DNA from: Cylicocyclus nassatus
Lineage: Eukaryota; Nematoda; Chromadorea; Rhabditida; Strongylidae
Direction of reading: 5' to 3'
DNA length: 64,000 bases
Assembly: GCA_958299035.1 (NCBI GenBank)
Contig: CATQJL010000316.1
Span: 29,012,441-29,076,440, forward strand
Each line of letters starts with the position of its first letter. The first letter of the stretch is position 1. This document shows, one piece after another, positions 12,765 to 23,554 of the stretch. The position numbers and the translations under genes were made by a program. The notes under the pieces were generated by a model. The model saw nothing but the letters and a program-made list of their open reading frames with translations. It was not told where the DNA came from and made no database searches.

Positions 12765-13856
12765 ACTAGCGACCCGTAGGGTCGCTAGTCTTATATATAA
12801 AGCTGAATGTCTGTTTGTATGTCTGTCTGTCTGTCTGTATGTGTGTACGTATGTTCCGAATAGAAAATTCCATTTCTGAACCGATCCGGACCAAACTTGG
12901 CACACATACCCTACGGGCCCCGGCGGGTGTCATAGGCTACTTTTCGTCACCGATCGATATCGATTTTATCGATTTTTATCGATTTTTTTGCTGAGTTCAC
13001 CTACGGGGCTGGGAGTTGGCACAGGGGGGTAATCGAGCGTGGGGATTCCGAATACAATATTGGTTTTCAAAATTATCGATTACTTTTATCGATTTTATCG
13101 ATTTTTTTGCAAAGTTTGAGCTACGGAGCTGGGAGTTGGCACAGGGGGGTAATCGAGCATGGGGATTCCGAATACAATATTGGTTTTCAGGATTATCGAT
13201 TACTTTTTCGATTTTATCGATTTTTTTGCAAAGTTTGAGATAGGGGGCTGGGAGTTGGCACAGCAGGGTAATCGAGCATGCTGATCACCCCCAAGGGGGT
13301 GATCAGCATGCTCGATTACACTCCTGTGCCAAATTCCAGCCCCCCAGCTCAAATTTTCAAAAAATCGATAAAATCGAAAAAGTAATGGACGATCCTGAAA
13401 ACTAATATTGTGTTCGTAATCTGCATGCTCGATTACCCCCCCCCCCTGTGCAAACTCCCAGCCCCGCAGGTCAAACTTTACAAAAAAAAATCGATAAAAT
13501 CGATAAAAGTAATGGACGATCCTGAAAACTAATATTGTGTTCGTAATCAGCATGCTCGATTACCCCCCTGTGCAAACTTCCAGCCCCGCAGGTCAAACTT
13601 TACAAAAAAAAAATCGATAAAATCGATTAAAGTAATGGACGATCCTGAAAACTAATGTTGTATTCGAAATCCCCATGCTCACTTCCCCCCTGTGCCAACT
13701 CCTAGCCCTGTAGGTGAACTCTGCGAAAAAATCGATAAAAATCGGTAAAATCGACATCGATCGATAACGAAAAGTGGACTGTGACACCCGCCGGGGCCCG
13801 AAGTGTATGTGTGCCAAGTTTGGTCCGGATACGGCGGAGCCGGGTAAGCCAGCTAG
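12765..13856 (+). mobile_element. Composite Helitron-like element with inverted internal arrays
   Basis: A stem-loop (ACTAGCGACCC, GTA, GGGTCGCTAGT) at 12765-12789 runs into TCTTATATATAAAGC. The 3' end at 13856 has a short CGGC/GCCG stem, about 10 nt, then CTAG and T, the classical Helitron terminus. The interior holds about 120-bp units like those at 9544. The array flips at about 13293 within a perfect palindrome (GATCACCCCC against GGGGGTGATC), so the right half is an inverted copy of the left, including the TTGGTCCGGAT block. No protein-coding Helitron domain is present. Confidence 0.7.
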
Positions 13857-14974
13857 TAGGAAAATAAAGTAAGTGTTGTAATATGAAAATTTTCTCAATG
13901 CTTAGACTTTGAAATGTCATCCAACAGAGACTTTTTTGACTCAGAAAAGCTTTATGTTTTATCAGTCGGCATGCCATTCGAAAACTCAGGACATCCAGAA
14001 TCGATGTAGACCGTCTCTTTTTTTAGATCTCCTATGAATTCAGATATAAAAAAATCATATCTAGCTTCTTCATCAGCTGATCTTATGCAACCACTTTGTG
14101 CTCCATTTCTGAGAGAGAGGAAAGCTAGAAAAAGAGACGGTCTACGTTTACTGGCGAAGTCTTGCTCTGTAATAGGGTTAGACAACTGGGCATCTTTATC
14201 CACTCTTTGCATAAAAATTTCCTCACGAAACACACATGTTTTTACCTAAAATGCCATGTATCTCTGAGTCGAGGGGAGCTAGACTCGTGGCTTTTCGAAA
14301 ATGAGGTGGAGTTGTTTGCTATTAGCTTGCTTCACCCCTCTTTTGGCTTGTACGGGCCCGGAGCAAGACCTTTTTGGAATGGAAAAGCTTTGCGCACAAA
14401 CACTTTGCATACCATTCGATAGCTAAGAATACGAGGAATCGACACAAACCTTCTTTCTTTTTCCTAGCTTCTTTATGCTTCATTTTTGAAACCAAGAAGG
14501 TCTTTTTGAAGTTTATGTACGATTCGAAAGCCTAAAAAACGTGTAACCTAGCTGCTTTTATTTGTTATTTTTCTCTCTAGTGAAAGGAGATATGGTATGA
14601 TTCTTGTCAGTGAACACATGCATCCATCACTAGCCAGTCAAGATTTTTTAATCTTGCTCAACTCTTTCTTGCGACAATGTGTATTCATTGATAGAATGTT
14701 AAGTATTCGAAGAATCAGACATACTTTTGATTTTTGATTAGGTTTCATTATAACTCCACTTTGAGTGCGCAGGAGGTCTCGAGCATGCGTTTTTTAACAA
14801 AACTCTCTTGCTTCGATGCTTTCTTGCAGTCTTGATGTCTGGGGAGAAGAGTAGGAAAGAAGCGAAAGGCGTTCTTTCCAGACATAAAGCGCCGTTGTAA
14901 CAGCTGTTTATTTTTGCCGTTATGCCTTGATTCTAGTCTCAACTTCAGGTGAAAGGAGTCAGCTAGATGTCGGC
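13857..14974. other. About 1.1 kb of degenerate, possibly repeated sequence
   Basis: Three loosely similar segments (about 13965-14130, 14405-14530, 14690-14760) share ATTCGAAAACT/ATTCGATAGCT, then AGAATCGA, then a T-rich tract with TAGCTTCTT. This suggests an old diverged tandem duplication. No reading frame is convincing. Confidence 0.35.
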
Positions 14975-15390
14975 TTCAAAGGCAGTGGATCGGCAAAACT
15001 TGACAACCCATAATCTTAACGCATTAGGTTCCGTATCGTCCAAGTATTAAAACAGTGCAATCCCGGTGGCACAGCATGCCTTCCCTGTCGAGAAAATCGC
15101 TCTCAAATTTACACGCGCAAGCCATACTTGCGCGCACCCGGACGAGTTGGCAACTTCCTTCTCACCATTGGAGGCTGTCCGCCGCAATGCTATAATCATT
15201 GGGTACCGCAACGATTGAGCATCATCAGCCTTGCTCCACTCGTCCAAATTTGAAGGGAAGGGGGTTGAAAAAAGCTCATTTTCGCCGTTTTCGAGCTCTC
15301 TAGAGTGGATTTTCGTGATCAGCGTATTGAATAACCCCAGGTAAGCGAAAATTTGACTAAGTTGAGATTTGCCGAGCCACTGCCTTTAAA
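14975..15390. repeat. TIR element (AAAGGCAGTG tips)
   Basis: TTCAAAGGCAGTGGATCGGC at 14975 is mirrored by GCCGAGCCACTGCCTTTAAA ending at 15390. The interior includes ACTCGTCCAAATTTGAAG and ACCCCAGGTAAGCG, shared with the segment at 44391-45125, so the two are members of one family. No coding capacity was recognised. The flanking target duplication is unclear. Confidence 0.65.
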
Positions 15391-15580
15391 GTGAAGGGGG
15401 TCAGAGAAATTCACCCACTTATATCGCATCTATGATTGACGTGCAAGTTTGCTCCAGTCAACCGCACTACGAAAAAAAGACTTCTCAAGTTGGCGGTTTG
15501 AAAAAGGCTTTCAGTAACTTTTCACCCACCCCTTGTAATCAGTGTTAGGGAAGAATCGTTGTTGTTGTAGAATGAATCGT

Positions 15581-15942
15581 TGTTGATGATTTCTGTATCA
15601 TCAACCATTGAAGTCTATATTTTAGATAGCCTACGGAATCTCCGTAGGCTAAATTGTGAGCTACTCACTCCTGAGTATCTAATCACTCAAGAGTGAGTGG
15701 TACCCGTGCGCCAGGAGTGTAGCCAATCGGCGGCATCTCCTTTCGCACCAGCTCCTGTGCATTGTACCTTGTACTCGGTTCAGCTCCGCCTTCCTTCGTA
15801 TATAAGGAGCCTCCGAATGTATTAGAGGTTGCTCCCCGGTCCACACCGGGGCACCTCAGAATTCTTCTCGAATAATCTACGCCCGTGCAAATAAACCTAT
15901 TCCACAACTCGTCTACCCCCTAATCACTTGGTACCCACCAAA
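15581..15942 (+). repeat. 5' LTR of BEL/Pao element
   Basis: It begins TGTTGATGATTTCTG and ends GTACCCACCAAA; the end is fixed by the ATCGT duplication. It contains a hairpin (AGCCTACGGA, ATC, TCCGTAGGCT), a TATATAA box at 15799-15805 and an AATAAA polyadenylation signal at 15890-15895, in the order expected for U3-R-U5. It differs from the 3' LTR at about 5 sites, all within the first 115 bp. Confidence 0.92.
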
Positions 15943-15943
15943 T

Positions 15944-15956
15944 TGGTGCATCGGCC
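15944..15956 (+). promoter_or_regulatory. Primer-binding site for tRNA-Gly
   Basis: TGGTGCATCGGCC follows the LTR end by one base and is complementary to the conserved 3' end of metazoan tRNA-Gly plus CCA (from knowledge of tRNA-Gly). tRNA-Gly priming is known for BEL/Pao elements. Confidence 0.8.
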
Positions 15957-16046
15957 AGTGATTTACCTTGCATTTCCTCGGCGAATCCTTCTAAGGACAC
16001 GAGAAATCAAGGCCTAAGACCCGCGTGGCAGGCTCTATTGCCAACT

Positions 16047-16680
16047 AATCGTCTCTCGTGATTGCTGGTTCACCCACTTTCGCGACTAAGAGTCTTACTA
16101 AGCTGTCAGGTCCTATCCACAGCTTAGTAGAGGTTTCTAGCTGACTGACTGGTTCATCCACAGTTAGCGACAGACTCCTCGCACTCTCGGCTACTAATTA
16201 GCCAATATTCGACTCTAGTAATTGTTAGTTCATCCACCTTTACCAATACGAGTCTCGCTAAGCTATCAGGTCCTATCCATAGCTTAGCAGAGGTTTTCTA
16301 ACTAATTGACTGGTTCATCCACAGTTAGTAACAGAACTCCTCGAAATTTTTTTTGGCTTCCATTAGCCAAAAAAGACTCTGTGATTGCTGATCCATCCAC
16401 TTTCACAACGAGAGTCATCTTGCGAAGCTATCAGGTCATACCTATAGCCTAGCAAAGAGGTTTTTCTAGCTGACTGACTGGTTCATCCACAGTTAGCAAC
16501 AGAAATCCTCGAACTTTTTTGGCTTCCTTAGCCAAAAACACTCTGTGATTGCTGGTCCATCCACTTTCACAAACGAGTTTCATCTTGCGAAGCTATCAGG
16601 TCGTATCCATAGCTTAGCAAGGAGAGTTTCTAGTTGACTGACTGGTCCATCCACAGTCAGCAAAGAAATCTCAACTTTCC
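16047..16680 (+). repeat. Four-unit tandem repeat of about 162 bp in the element leader
   Basis: Four units start near 16055, 16215, 16378 and 16542 (spacing 160-164 bp). Each runs GATTGCTGGTTCATCCAC, AAGCTATCAGGTC, TAGCTTAGCA, GACTGACTGGTTCATCCACA. They lie between the primer-binding site and gag, where packaging or translation-control sequences could be; that role is inference. Confidence 0.85.
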
Positions 16681-16998
16681 AAGCTCATTCACGATTGGTT
16701 CACCGATCTTGAGCTTTGGATCGTTACAATCACGGGACAGGTTCCAACACCTTACCGTCCAGTACAGCCACAAGCCAATCAGGCGCGCTTGCTGACAGCT
16801 AATAGACGCTCGGCACTCAATTGCCAGCTCACTAGAAAGCTTCCTTGCAACCAGTAAGGACAGCTATCGTATCGAGGCCAGCCCTGCTGTCGCGCCCTCA
16901 AGCCAAAGCGATCAACAAAGAAAAGAATACACACTTCCAAATTGGAACGCTTGGAATTACCACACCAGCGCACGACTCTACCCCGTACAGCAGAAAAG

Positions 16999-18520
16999 GA
17001 AATGGCATCGCTCCAGCTTTTCAAGATCAGGATTAACAACGCCTGCAAACTCGTAAAATCCCACGAGTCACAAATCGAAAATATTGATGTCCCCTTCACA
17101 TTCCCCACACTGAAAAAAAGAATGTGAACAGTACATAAAAGAGAAAACGGGACTGATAACCAATCTTCTCAACTCTCTACACAACGCAGTGAAGCTTCAA
17201 GAGACGCAGATCAACTCCGGATCGAATACATCAGCGCACGGAATGAGGAAAAAGAAAGAGACAAACTGATGATGGAGCTCAGCAAGCACCTGGAGATGGA
17301 GTCACTTGACCTGGAAGTGATTGTAGTGCAGTGGCGGACAAGGATAGAGTTCAGGCAGCATGAACTGAAAGAACAAGACGCACTTCTGCACTGCGATGCT
17401 CCGAGCATACCGAGTCAACCAAGTAGTGATAATGGACAAGCTTGGACTCCAGAACGTAATGAAAGGCAGATCAAAATTCGGAAACCTCTGCTGGAAATTC
17501 CTACGTTCTCAGGCAATTTCCGAGAATTTAATAGCTTCTGGACCGTCTTCGAATCTCTCATCCACACGAGGAGCTATCGGATACAGACAAATTTCTCTTT
17601 CTGAAGCAAGCACTGAAGGAGAAAGCAGCAGCCTCCTTGAGCTGCATACCCGTCATCGGAGACAGATATCAGACAGCGATAGATATCTTGAAAAAACATT
17701 TCGATCGCTCTGCCAACATGGCCGATATACTTATAAACGAGATCGAAAAACTACCCAGGGCCTCAGATGATCCGAGAAGTTGCCGAGACACTTTCGAAGC
17801 AATCAACTCAGGGATCATTCACCTGGAGCAAACGGGAGCAAAGATGAACGCAGACAGACTTTGGCGTCGAATAATCTTTTCCAAATTTCCCGAATCCACC
17901 TGTACGACCGCCATCCAGAAAGAAGCGGTACAAGATGATCCATTTGATGTTAGCGAAATCCTGAACACCATCGACAGCATCATTTCACTGCGAGAGACAA
18001 TCTTGCTAGCAACGGAAACTCTTTTTCCAACCATTTACCACCCAAACAACCAAGAAAATGAAAGGACTACCAGATGCAATAGAGAAGAGAACTTCTCGAA
18101 ACCAAAACGTTTGTGTTTATGTGGACAACCACATTCTCCTCACACCTGTCAGAGGTACACTACACCAGAAGCTCGACGACTTGAAGCAACAAATCGAGGA
18201 GTGTGCTGGAGATTTTTTGCAAGCGATCACAACTCAAACGCTTGCACGAATTTCGGTGTGTGCCCCAAATGCAAAGGATCACACCATGGATCTCTTTGCT
18301 TGTCAGAAGCAGGAAAACGCAGAGGATTCTCGACGCAATCCCGAGATCCTGCACTTGATCAGCATTCACCTGCTCCTTGGTCATCACGTGACATCAATCA
18401 GGATCGTCATGAGAAGTGTAATACGCACGTCGTAGGCTCACGACAAGAAGTCTACAATCCCGAAGTGCTTCCACTTGCACAGGATCAATGCATTCTTCAA
18501 ATTGTTTCGGCAACTATATT
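16999..18520 (+). pseudogene. Gag remnant of BEL/Pao element (DUF1759-like plus zinc knuckles), frameshifted
   Basis: The likely start is the ATG at 16999. The reading moves between frames near 17110-17190 and 17565, so no continuous product can be made. Recognisable blocks are a charged coiled-coil-like N-terminal region; the LEIPTFSGNFREFNSFW block typical of DUF1759 gag proteins (about 17494-17544); the helical capsid-like region 17570-18010; and cysteine/histidine knuckles at about 18115-18310. The last knuckle, CPKCKGSHHGSLC, is intact. The preceding one has Phe where the second Cys of CX2CX4HX4C is expected, so it is probably unable to bind zinc. Gag would normally coat the RNA in a particle. 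Confidence 0.8.
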
Positions 18521-19612
18521 CAACGAGGCAGAGTGGGATTACCAGCCATCACGATACTACTTGACTCCGGTGCACAACGAAGTTTCATCAAATCAGGACT
18601 TTGTGAAAAACTCAAGCTTCCAGTCCTCCGTACTACTTCGTTTACTACATCTGGAATGAGCGAACAACAAGGGCAATTCAACTCATCTGAAGTACAAATC
18701 ACATTGAAAAGTCTTCACAGTTCCGAGAAGCTCAAGAATTTGTCATTGCATACCAAGCAGAAGCTGACTACTGACATGTAAACGGCAAGTCTCACGGAAG
18801 CAGACTTGCGTTTCATCTCTAATAAGAAGCTGATAATCGCTCAAGATACGCTCTCCTCGAAAAGCGTCTCACCCGATCTGATCATAGGACAAGACCTCCT
18901 AAACCTTGTTACTCTCCACAACGACAGAGTGCATAAGCTTCCTTCAGGCCTCATTCTGACCCCAACCATCTTCGGAAACGTTATATCAGGGACAAGCGGC
19001 ACTACCACTGCATTAAAAATTGTTGGCACATTCGGCTGCATATCAACGCTGAGGACAACACTGAAGAACAACAGCCCAGCATTTCCACAACACAACGAGA
19101 AATTGAAGAAACGCAAAACGTACTCTCACCTCAGCAGTACGAACACACGAACAGGCAACAAGCCATTATTGCCAAAGCAAGGTGAAGGAACAGTCCAGAA
19201 GAAAACGATTCCGTTACGAACAAGGCTACAATCATCTTCATCCGAAGGCCGACAATCCAGCTTCACAAGGCGAACAGTCACTGCTTCCATCCTCAGTGAA
19301 GCTCGAGCAGATAGACAACGTTGGTTAGCCACAATACGTTCCATGGCAATCTCCGATGTTCGCTCCCGATATCGGATAGAATGGCTACCGCAGCGGTTCA
19401 CAAACAATGAACCCAAGATAAGGATGACGAATGCACCGAAAAGAAGAAATTACGAGAACCCACATCGTGTAAGAATACCGTCTATCAAGGATATGGTCAT
19501 CAACGAATCATCTACTAACGTCAAAGTGGAAGAGGAGGAAATGGCGTGGACGACAACCAGCGCCAGACCGCCCAACAGCTCCAGCGACCACTCCAGGAGC
19601 TTTTTACATTAG
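18520..19612 (+). pseudogene. Pol remnant: retropepsin-like protease, then unrecognised C-terminal region
   Basis: It connects to gag by a frame change near 18522. A DSGAQRSFI active-site motif at about 18555-18580 marks a DUF1758/A17-type aspartic protease. A TAA stop interrupts the frame at 18779-18781. Downstream, in the same frame, are PDLIIGQDLL and LPSGLILTPTIFGNVISG, the family's C-terminal part. From about 19010 the frame stays open to 19612 but shows no reverse transcriptase (no YVDD-like motif), RNase H or integrase. Most of pol therefore seems to be deleted and replaced by basic, Arg/Ser-rich sequence of unknown role. Confidence 0.75.
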
Positions 19613-19782
19613 TAATTTATGTTAATAATTGTACTCTTTTGTGAATGTCTTTCTTGCAGCTCCTCCTTCATAGCTCATTGTTCTGTATGCATAGGTATTC
19701 TTACCTCCTAGTCAACCTCAAATTTATCTGCTACACTAATTAAAATCTTACCAGATCCCACCTTCCTCTCGCTCGCCCGGAG

Positions 19783-20144
19783 TGTTGATGATTTCTGTAT
19801 CATCAACCATTGAACTTTATATTTTAAATAGCCTACGAAATCTCCGTAGGCTAAATTGTGAGCTACTCACTCCTGAGTATCTAATTACTCAAGAGTGAGT
19901 GGTACCCGTGCGCCAGGAGTGTAGCCAATCGGCGGCATCTCCTTTCGCACCAGCTCCTGTGCATTGTACCTTGTACTCGGTTCAGCTCCGCCTTCCTTCG
20001 TATATAAGGAGCCTCCGAATGTATTAGAGGTTGCTCCCCGGTCCACACCGGGGCACCTCAGAATTCTTCTCGAATAATCTACGCCCGTGCAAATAAACCT
20101 ATTCCACAACTCGTCTACCCCCTAATCACTTGGTACCCACCAAA
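19783..20144 (+). repeat. 3' LTR of BEL/Pao element
   Basis: It matches the 5' LTR over the full 362 bp with about 5 substitutions and is followed directly by the target duplication ATCGT. No strong polypurine tract is visible immediately upstream (the preceding bases are GCTCGCCCGGAG), which is unusual and may further limit mobility. Confidence 0.92.
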
Positions 20145-20149
20145 ATCGT

Positions 20150-22227
20150 TGTTCATTCCTGAGATGAATATAGGTTATGTAAAATTCGTCGAATTATGTT
20201 GTATCACATTTTCAAATCATACTTTATCAAACTCTGTAACGGCAAACAGCGAAGGAACGGTTAGGAATACACGTCCCGTTCCTTCGTCGTCATTAAACTT
20301 CATTTTGCTATCTGCTGTCAAATGCGTTATTTTCATTTTGTTACCAGATTCCACAACATTTCTCACTACTTTCTACGGATGCCATCGCATACTCGTGTGT
20401 CACATACCAATGCGAAAGTTTTTATGCGCCTCCCTAAATGTCATCTTTCGTCACTTATATGGAAATCTTTATCTGCCTCCACAAACGATTACGAAAGTCT
20501 TACCCGTAGCCCAGTTTGCTCATCATTCAAAGTTCACATTGCTTCAATTTCTCCTGCTTGAGCTCGTTCTTCTCACAGGGCGTGCGAAGGTGTCTGTCTT
20601 TCAACAAGCCCCCCTTTCTCCCGGTCCCGTAAAGAACAATCTAGTGATCAACGCGTGATGTAATTCTGTTATGGGCAACTTCAATTCTACATGTGGACAT
20701 CGTTCAGTTCAATTAATTAATGACATTTCCACGATAATGGTCAAATTCAAAGCCTAAGGACGAGCTTTGCTATGGAACGACATATCGAGATGCAAACTAA
20801 TTACCATAATTTAACGGTCCCAACGCCGACTAGGCGGTGCCACCAACTTCAGACGAGCTGGTCCCCCAAATTACATTTATTACGATATAATCATAAAGAT
20901 CTAGTCAAGAATTGTAACGTTTCTACAAGGAGATGACAGGGGTAGAGCAACTTGGCAGTATATCTAAAACTAAGAATGCGGTATTCTTTAAAAGGTTGAT
21001 TATACCATTTGAACAGCTCTGGCAGACCACAAAATCATGTCGTTAGAATTGACATGTAGACCCCATTAAGCAAATTCTTGGATCTATTTAGAAACTATCT
21101 GTCTCTAATACAATGAGTCTAATGATGATGGTTTGCTGGAAGTCTTATTTGTGATCAACTAACGGAGGGCAATGATTCGCTCTGTACTGTAAGTCTAATT
21201 TGGCCTTCCAGCGCTGTACTCTGAAACACGCACAGGAGTCGGCGCAGCAGACAATCAACAATGTATGCGTACCTGTGAAGTACTGTGTATGTACCATTTC
21301 ACATGTGGTTACCAATGTGATTATACATATGCGATATCCCAAGAGTACGTGCCCACTGTTTAATTGTGCATGAACCTCTTGTCATTAGTTTTTATGGGAC
21401 TGCAGCTACCATTTTGTAGTGACTCCAACTCAACAGTACAGGACGAATCACAAATTTCTCTTTGTCAGAGTCACGATAGGGACTTTCAGCATTTGCGATT
21501 ATGAAATAGCTGCATATTCAAATCTGAAAGGTGTGTAGTGGGTTCTCGAGCACGCCGACTCGACTTTCCTTCATAAGTCTTTTCAGACTGTGTTTTTTTA
21601 GGGAAAATTGAGAAAACGGCTGTCACGGTTACCGCATAGCCTATAAACAAACTCTGCCAACAAAGCGCAAATTTCATATTTGGATTCAGCTACTCTGAGT
21701 ATAATGGTAGATTGCTTTTAGTCCCGCTTTTAAAGCAAAACATGACCCTCAGTGTCTCACCACCGTCTTGAAAATGTTTGCTCAATTCTAAAGTAGGGAA
21801 GAGCGATAGGTGCTTCGTTTTGTACTGTAAATTTAACATAAATTGTAGTCAGTTGTTGTTGTAGTTACATAATCCCGGGACAGTTTGTACTTGTAAGAAA
21901 TCGTCTTTACTTTATTTTGTCTTTTGACAATGGATCTACAGAAAATCGTTTTTATTCAACTTTCCCCTTGAAGCATGTATCTGAAGAAGAATCGTCCTTT
22001 TTACTCAAGGGCGTGTCTCACTAAAATTTGGTTGCAAAGATTTTCTGTATTTTACAATTTTATCGAACCCCGTTGAGGTTCAAAATTGTACGAAATCTTC
22101 AAAAACCCCGTTTTATGAAGCTCGCATGGAAGCAATATGGAGAAGTTGTGCCTTTCATCCTAGCCTCCGCCACAGTGACAGCAACACCGAGAATGTGACT
22201 TAAGTGAATGGACATGTTAGAACACGT
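20150..22227. other. 2.1 kb without recognisable gene
   Basis: A 169-codon open frame at 20149-20658 starts inside the target duplication and has no recognisable domain; its composition looks non-coding. The rest has only short frames. No inverted repeat or RNA gene was seen. Confidence 0.4.
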
Positions 22228-22479
22228 ATGGAGGAGAAATCGTCGAGTCCGGGTTCGGACCTTGATGCGGACCATTTTGAGCGCATTTTTCTTCTTGTAA
22301 ATGAGGTCGAAAGGAATTGTTGCAGCCTTTTCGAGGACCCGACAGTAAAATATATAGTTCCGCGCGACCTCGATTTTGATGAGACACTGCTTTTGACTTC
22401 TCCGATTGATATGCTGAGAGCAGAACATCAGTTGAAAAATCATCGGTTGTCGTTAAAAGTGGTCCAACTGAGTGCTTGA
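22228..22479 (+). CDS. Possible small gene or exon, 83 codons, function unknown
   Basis: From the ATG at 22228 an open frame of 83 codons ends at TGA 22477-22479. Its composition is protein-like: an acidic/serine start (MEEKSSSPGSDLDADHFERI), a mixed charged-hydrophobic middle, and few low-complexity stretches, unlike the surrounding frames. There is no recognised domain, signal peptide or membrane segment. Possible splice acceptors lie upstream (CCACAG, TTAAG), so it could be an exon. It lies just left of the 6.1-kb palindrome and is not duplicated in it. It could also be a chance frame. Confidence 0.3.
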   Translation: MEEKSSSPGSDLDADHFERIFLLVNEVERNCCSLFEDPTVKYIVPRDLDFDETLLLTSPIDMLRAEHQLKNHRLSLKVVQLSA

Positions 22480-22753
22480 AGGTACCGTCCATCCAAATCT
22501 TTGAACTTGAGTTTTGTCCTTTCTCGCACCTCTTGCGCCCACTGATTCCTAGACCAGGCCTGAAATTGAAAGAAAATCTTAAACTATTGTTCTAAATGCC
22601 CTTCATAATCCGTAGTACAAAGAACTCCTTGCGCATGCCGGTCAGCTTCGGGCCAGCTGCTGGTCCATCGCAGGGCAGACACGCATAGAAACGCTTTGTT
22701 ATTTGGGCATTCTCGCATGATTTGATCAAATTCTTCACCTTTGTGCATGCTCG

Positions 22754-22856
22754 ACGAAATCCTTTGGAAGACGGATTGGGGTGGATGAACGTGCCGCTCA
22801 CTCAATGGCGAGGAGCCAGCGTGGTGAATCCGTCTTCCGAAGGATTTTCGAAGTGA
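22754..22856. repeat. Short foldback (about 25-bp stem)
   Basis: CGAAATCCTTTGGAAGACGG is mirrored by CCGTCTTCCGAAGGATTTTCG about 55 bp later. No known family was recognised. Confidence 0.6.
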
Positions 22857-23554
22857 TTTTCTCGTTTTGGGAACAACTTCAGACAGCGCTAATTGGGCAG
22901 TTGTACAGCTGAGGCCCCGCAACTGTTAGACATCGAAATCTTATAAACGAAATCATGACGGTAGCAGTGGCTATCCAAAAAGATTTCACCGTGTGTTTGA
23001 AGGGGAAAGAGGGCGAAATGTTTCTCGATTGAAGCACTCCGAAATATTTTTGAAGTCTCGAAATTTTCGCTGGGCCCCATACCAGCTTCAAAAAGAGGGC
23101 GTGAAGAAAAAAATTTCTCGAAAAATTTCTTTAACAAGCTAGTTCCAATCTTCAAAAGATTTTAGGAATTGCTTCAAATTATTTACAAGTAAACAAACAA
23201 GTCATTTATACAGCTTTCAAAATTATCCCACCTATTTTCCCCCGATGTGCCACTGCGTTCAATTATGGTCAATTCCGGCAGAAACTCCTTTCAATCAAAC
23301 AAATTTAATACTTTGTTCTTTTGATAGAGTTGATAGATCAAAAACTTGCTTAAGTATTTTTAATGATCGTAGTTTCTTCCGAATTATATTGTATAATTCA
23401 ACTAATGAAAATTTTGTGATCAAAATGGCAAATCGCAGACGTGAGGCAAAACCATGGTGAATAAACCATGTAGACATTAGCTGGAATAGATAATACAAGT
23501 GCATGAAATCCGAAATAATACAGAAAGTAAAGTGCTCTTCATAGTGCTGTTGTA

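Larger units (their letters stand above)
15581..20144 (+). mobile_element. Non-autonomous BEL/Pao-type LTR retrotransposon
   Basis: Two 362-bp LTRs flank a 3.8-kb interior. A perfect 5-bp target duplication, ATCGT, lies at 15576-15580 and 20145-20149, as expected of BEL/Pao. Just inside the 5' LTR is a primer-binding site matching tRNA-Gly. The interior encodes a broken Gag with DUF1759-like and zinc-knuckle segments, followed by a DSGA aspartic protease (DUF1758-like) remnant. No reverse transcriptase, RNase H or integrase motif is visible, and at 4.56 kb the element is shorter than typical full-length members. It would therefore need proteins supplied in trans. The LTRs differ at about 5 positions, so insertion is fairly recent. 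Confidence 0.9.

Noticed and set aside
15683..15907. 74-codon minus frame present in both LTRs
   Set aside because: It is inside the LTR, antisense to the TATA/polyA signals; its duplication is explained by the LTR itself.
20149..20658. 169-codon plus-strand frame right after the LTR element
   Set aside because: It starts in the target duplication, has no recognisable domain and low-information composition; a few frames of this length are expected by chance in 64 kb.
22592..22801. Integrase-like zinc-binding fragment on the minus strand
   Set aside because: Cysteine spacing is only superficially similar to BEL integrase and no neighbouring integrase motifs exist.
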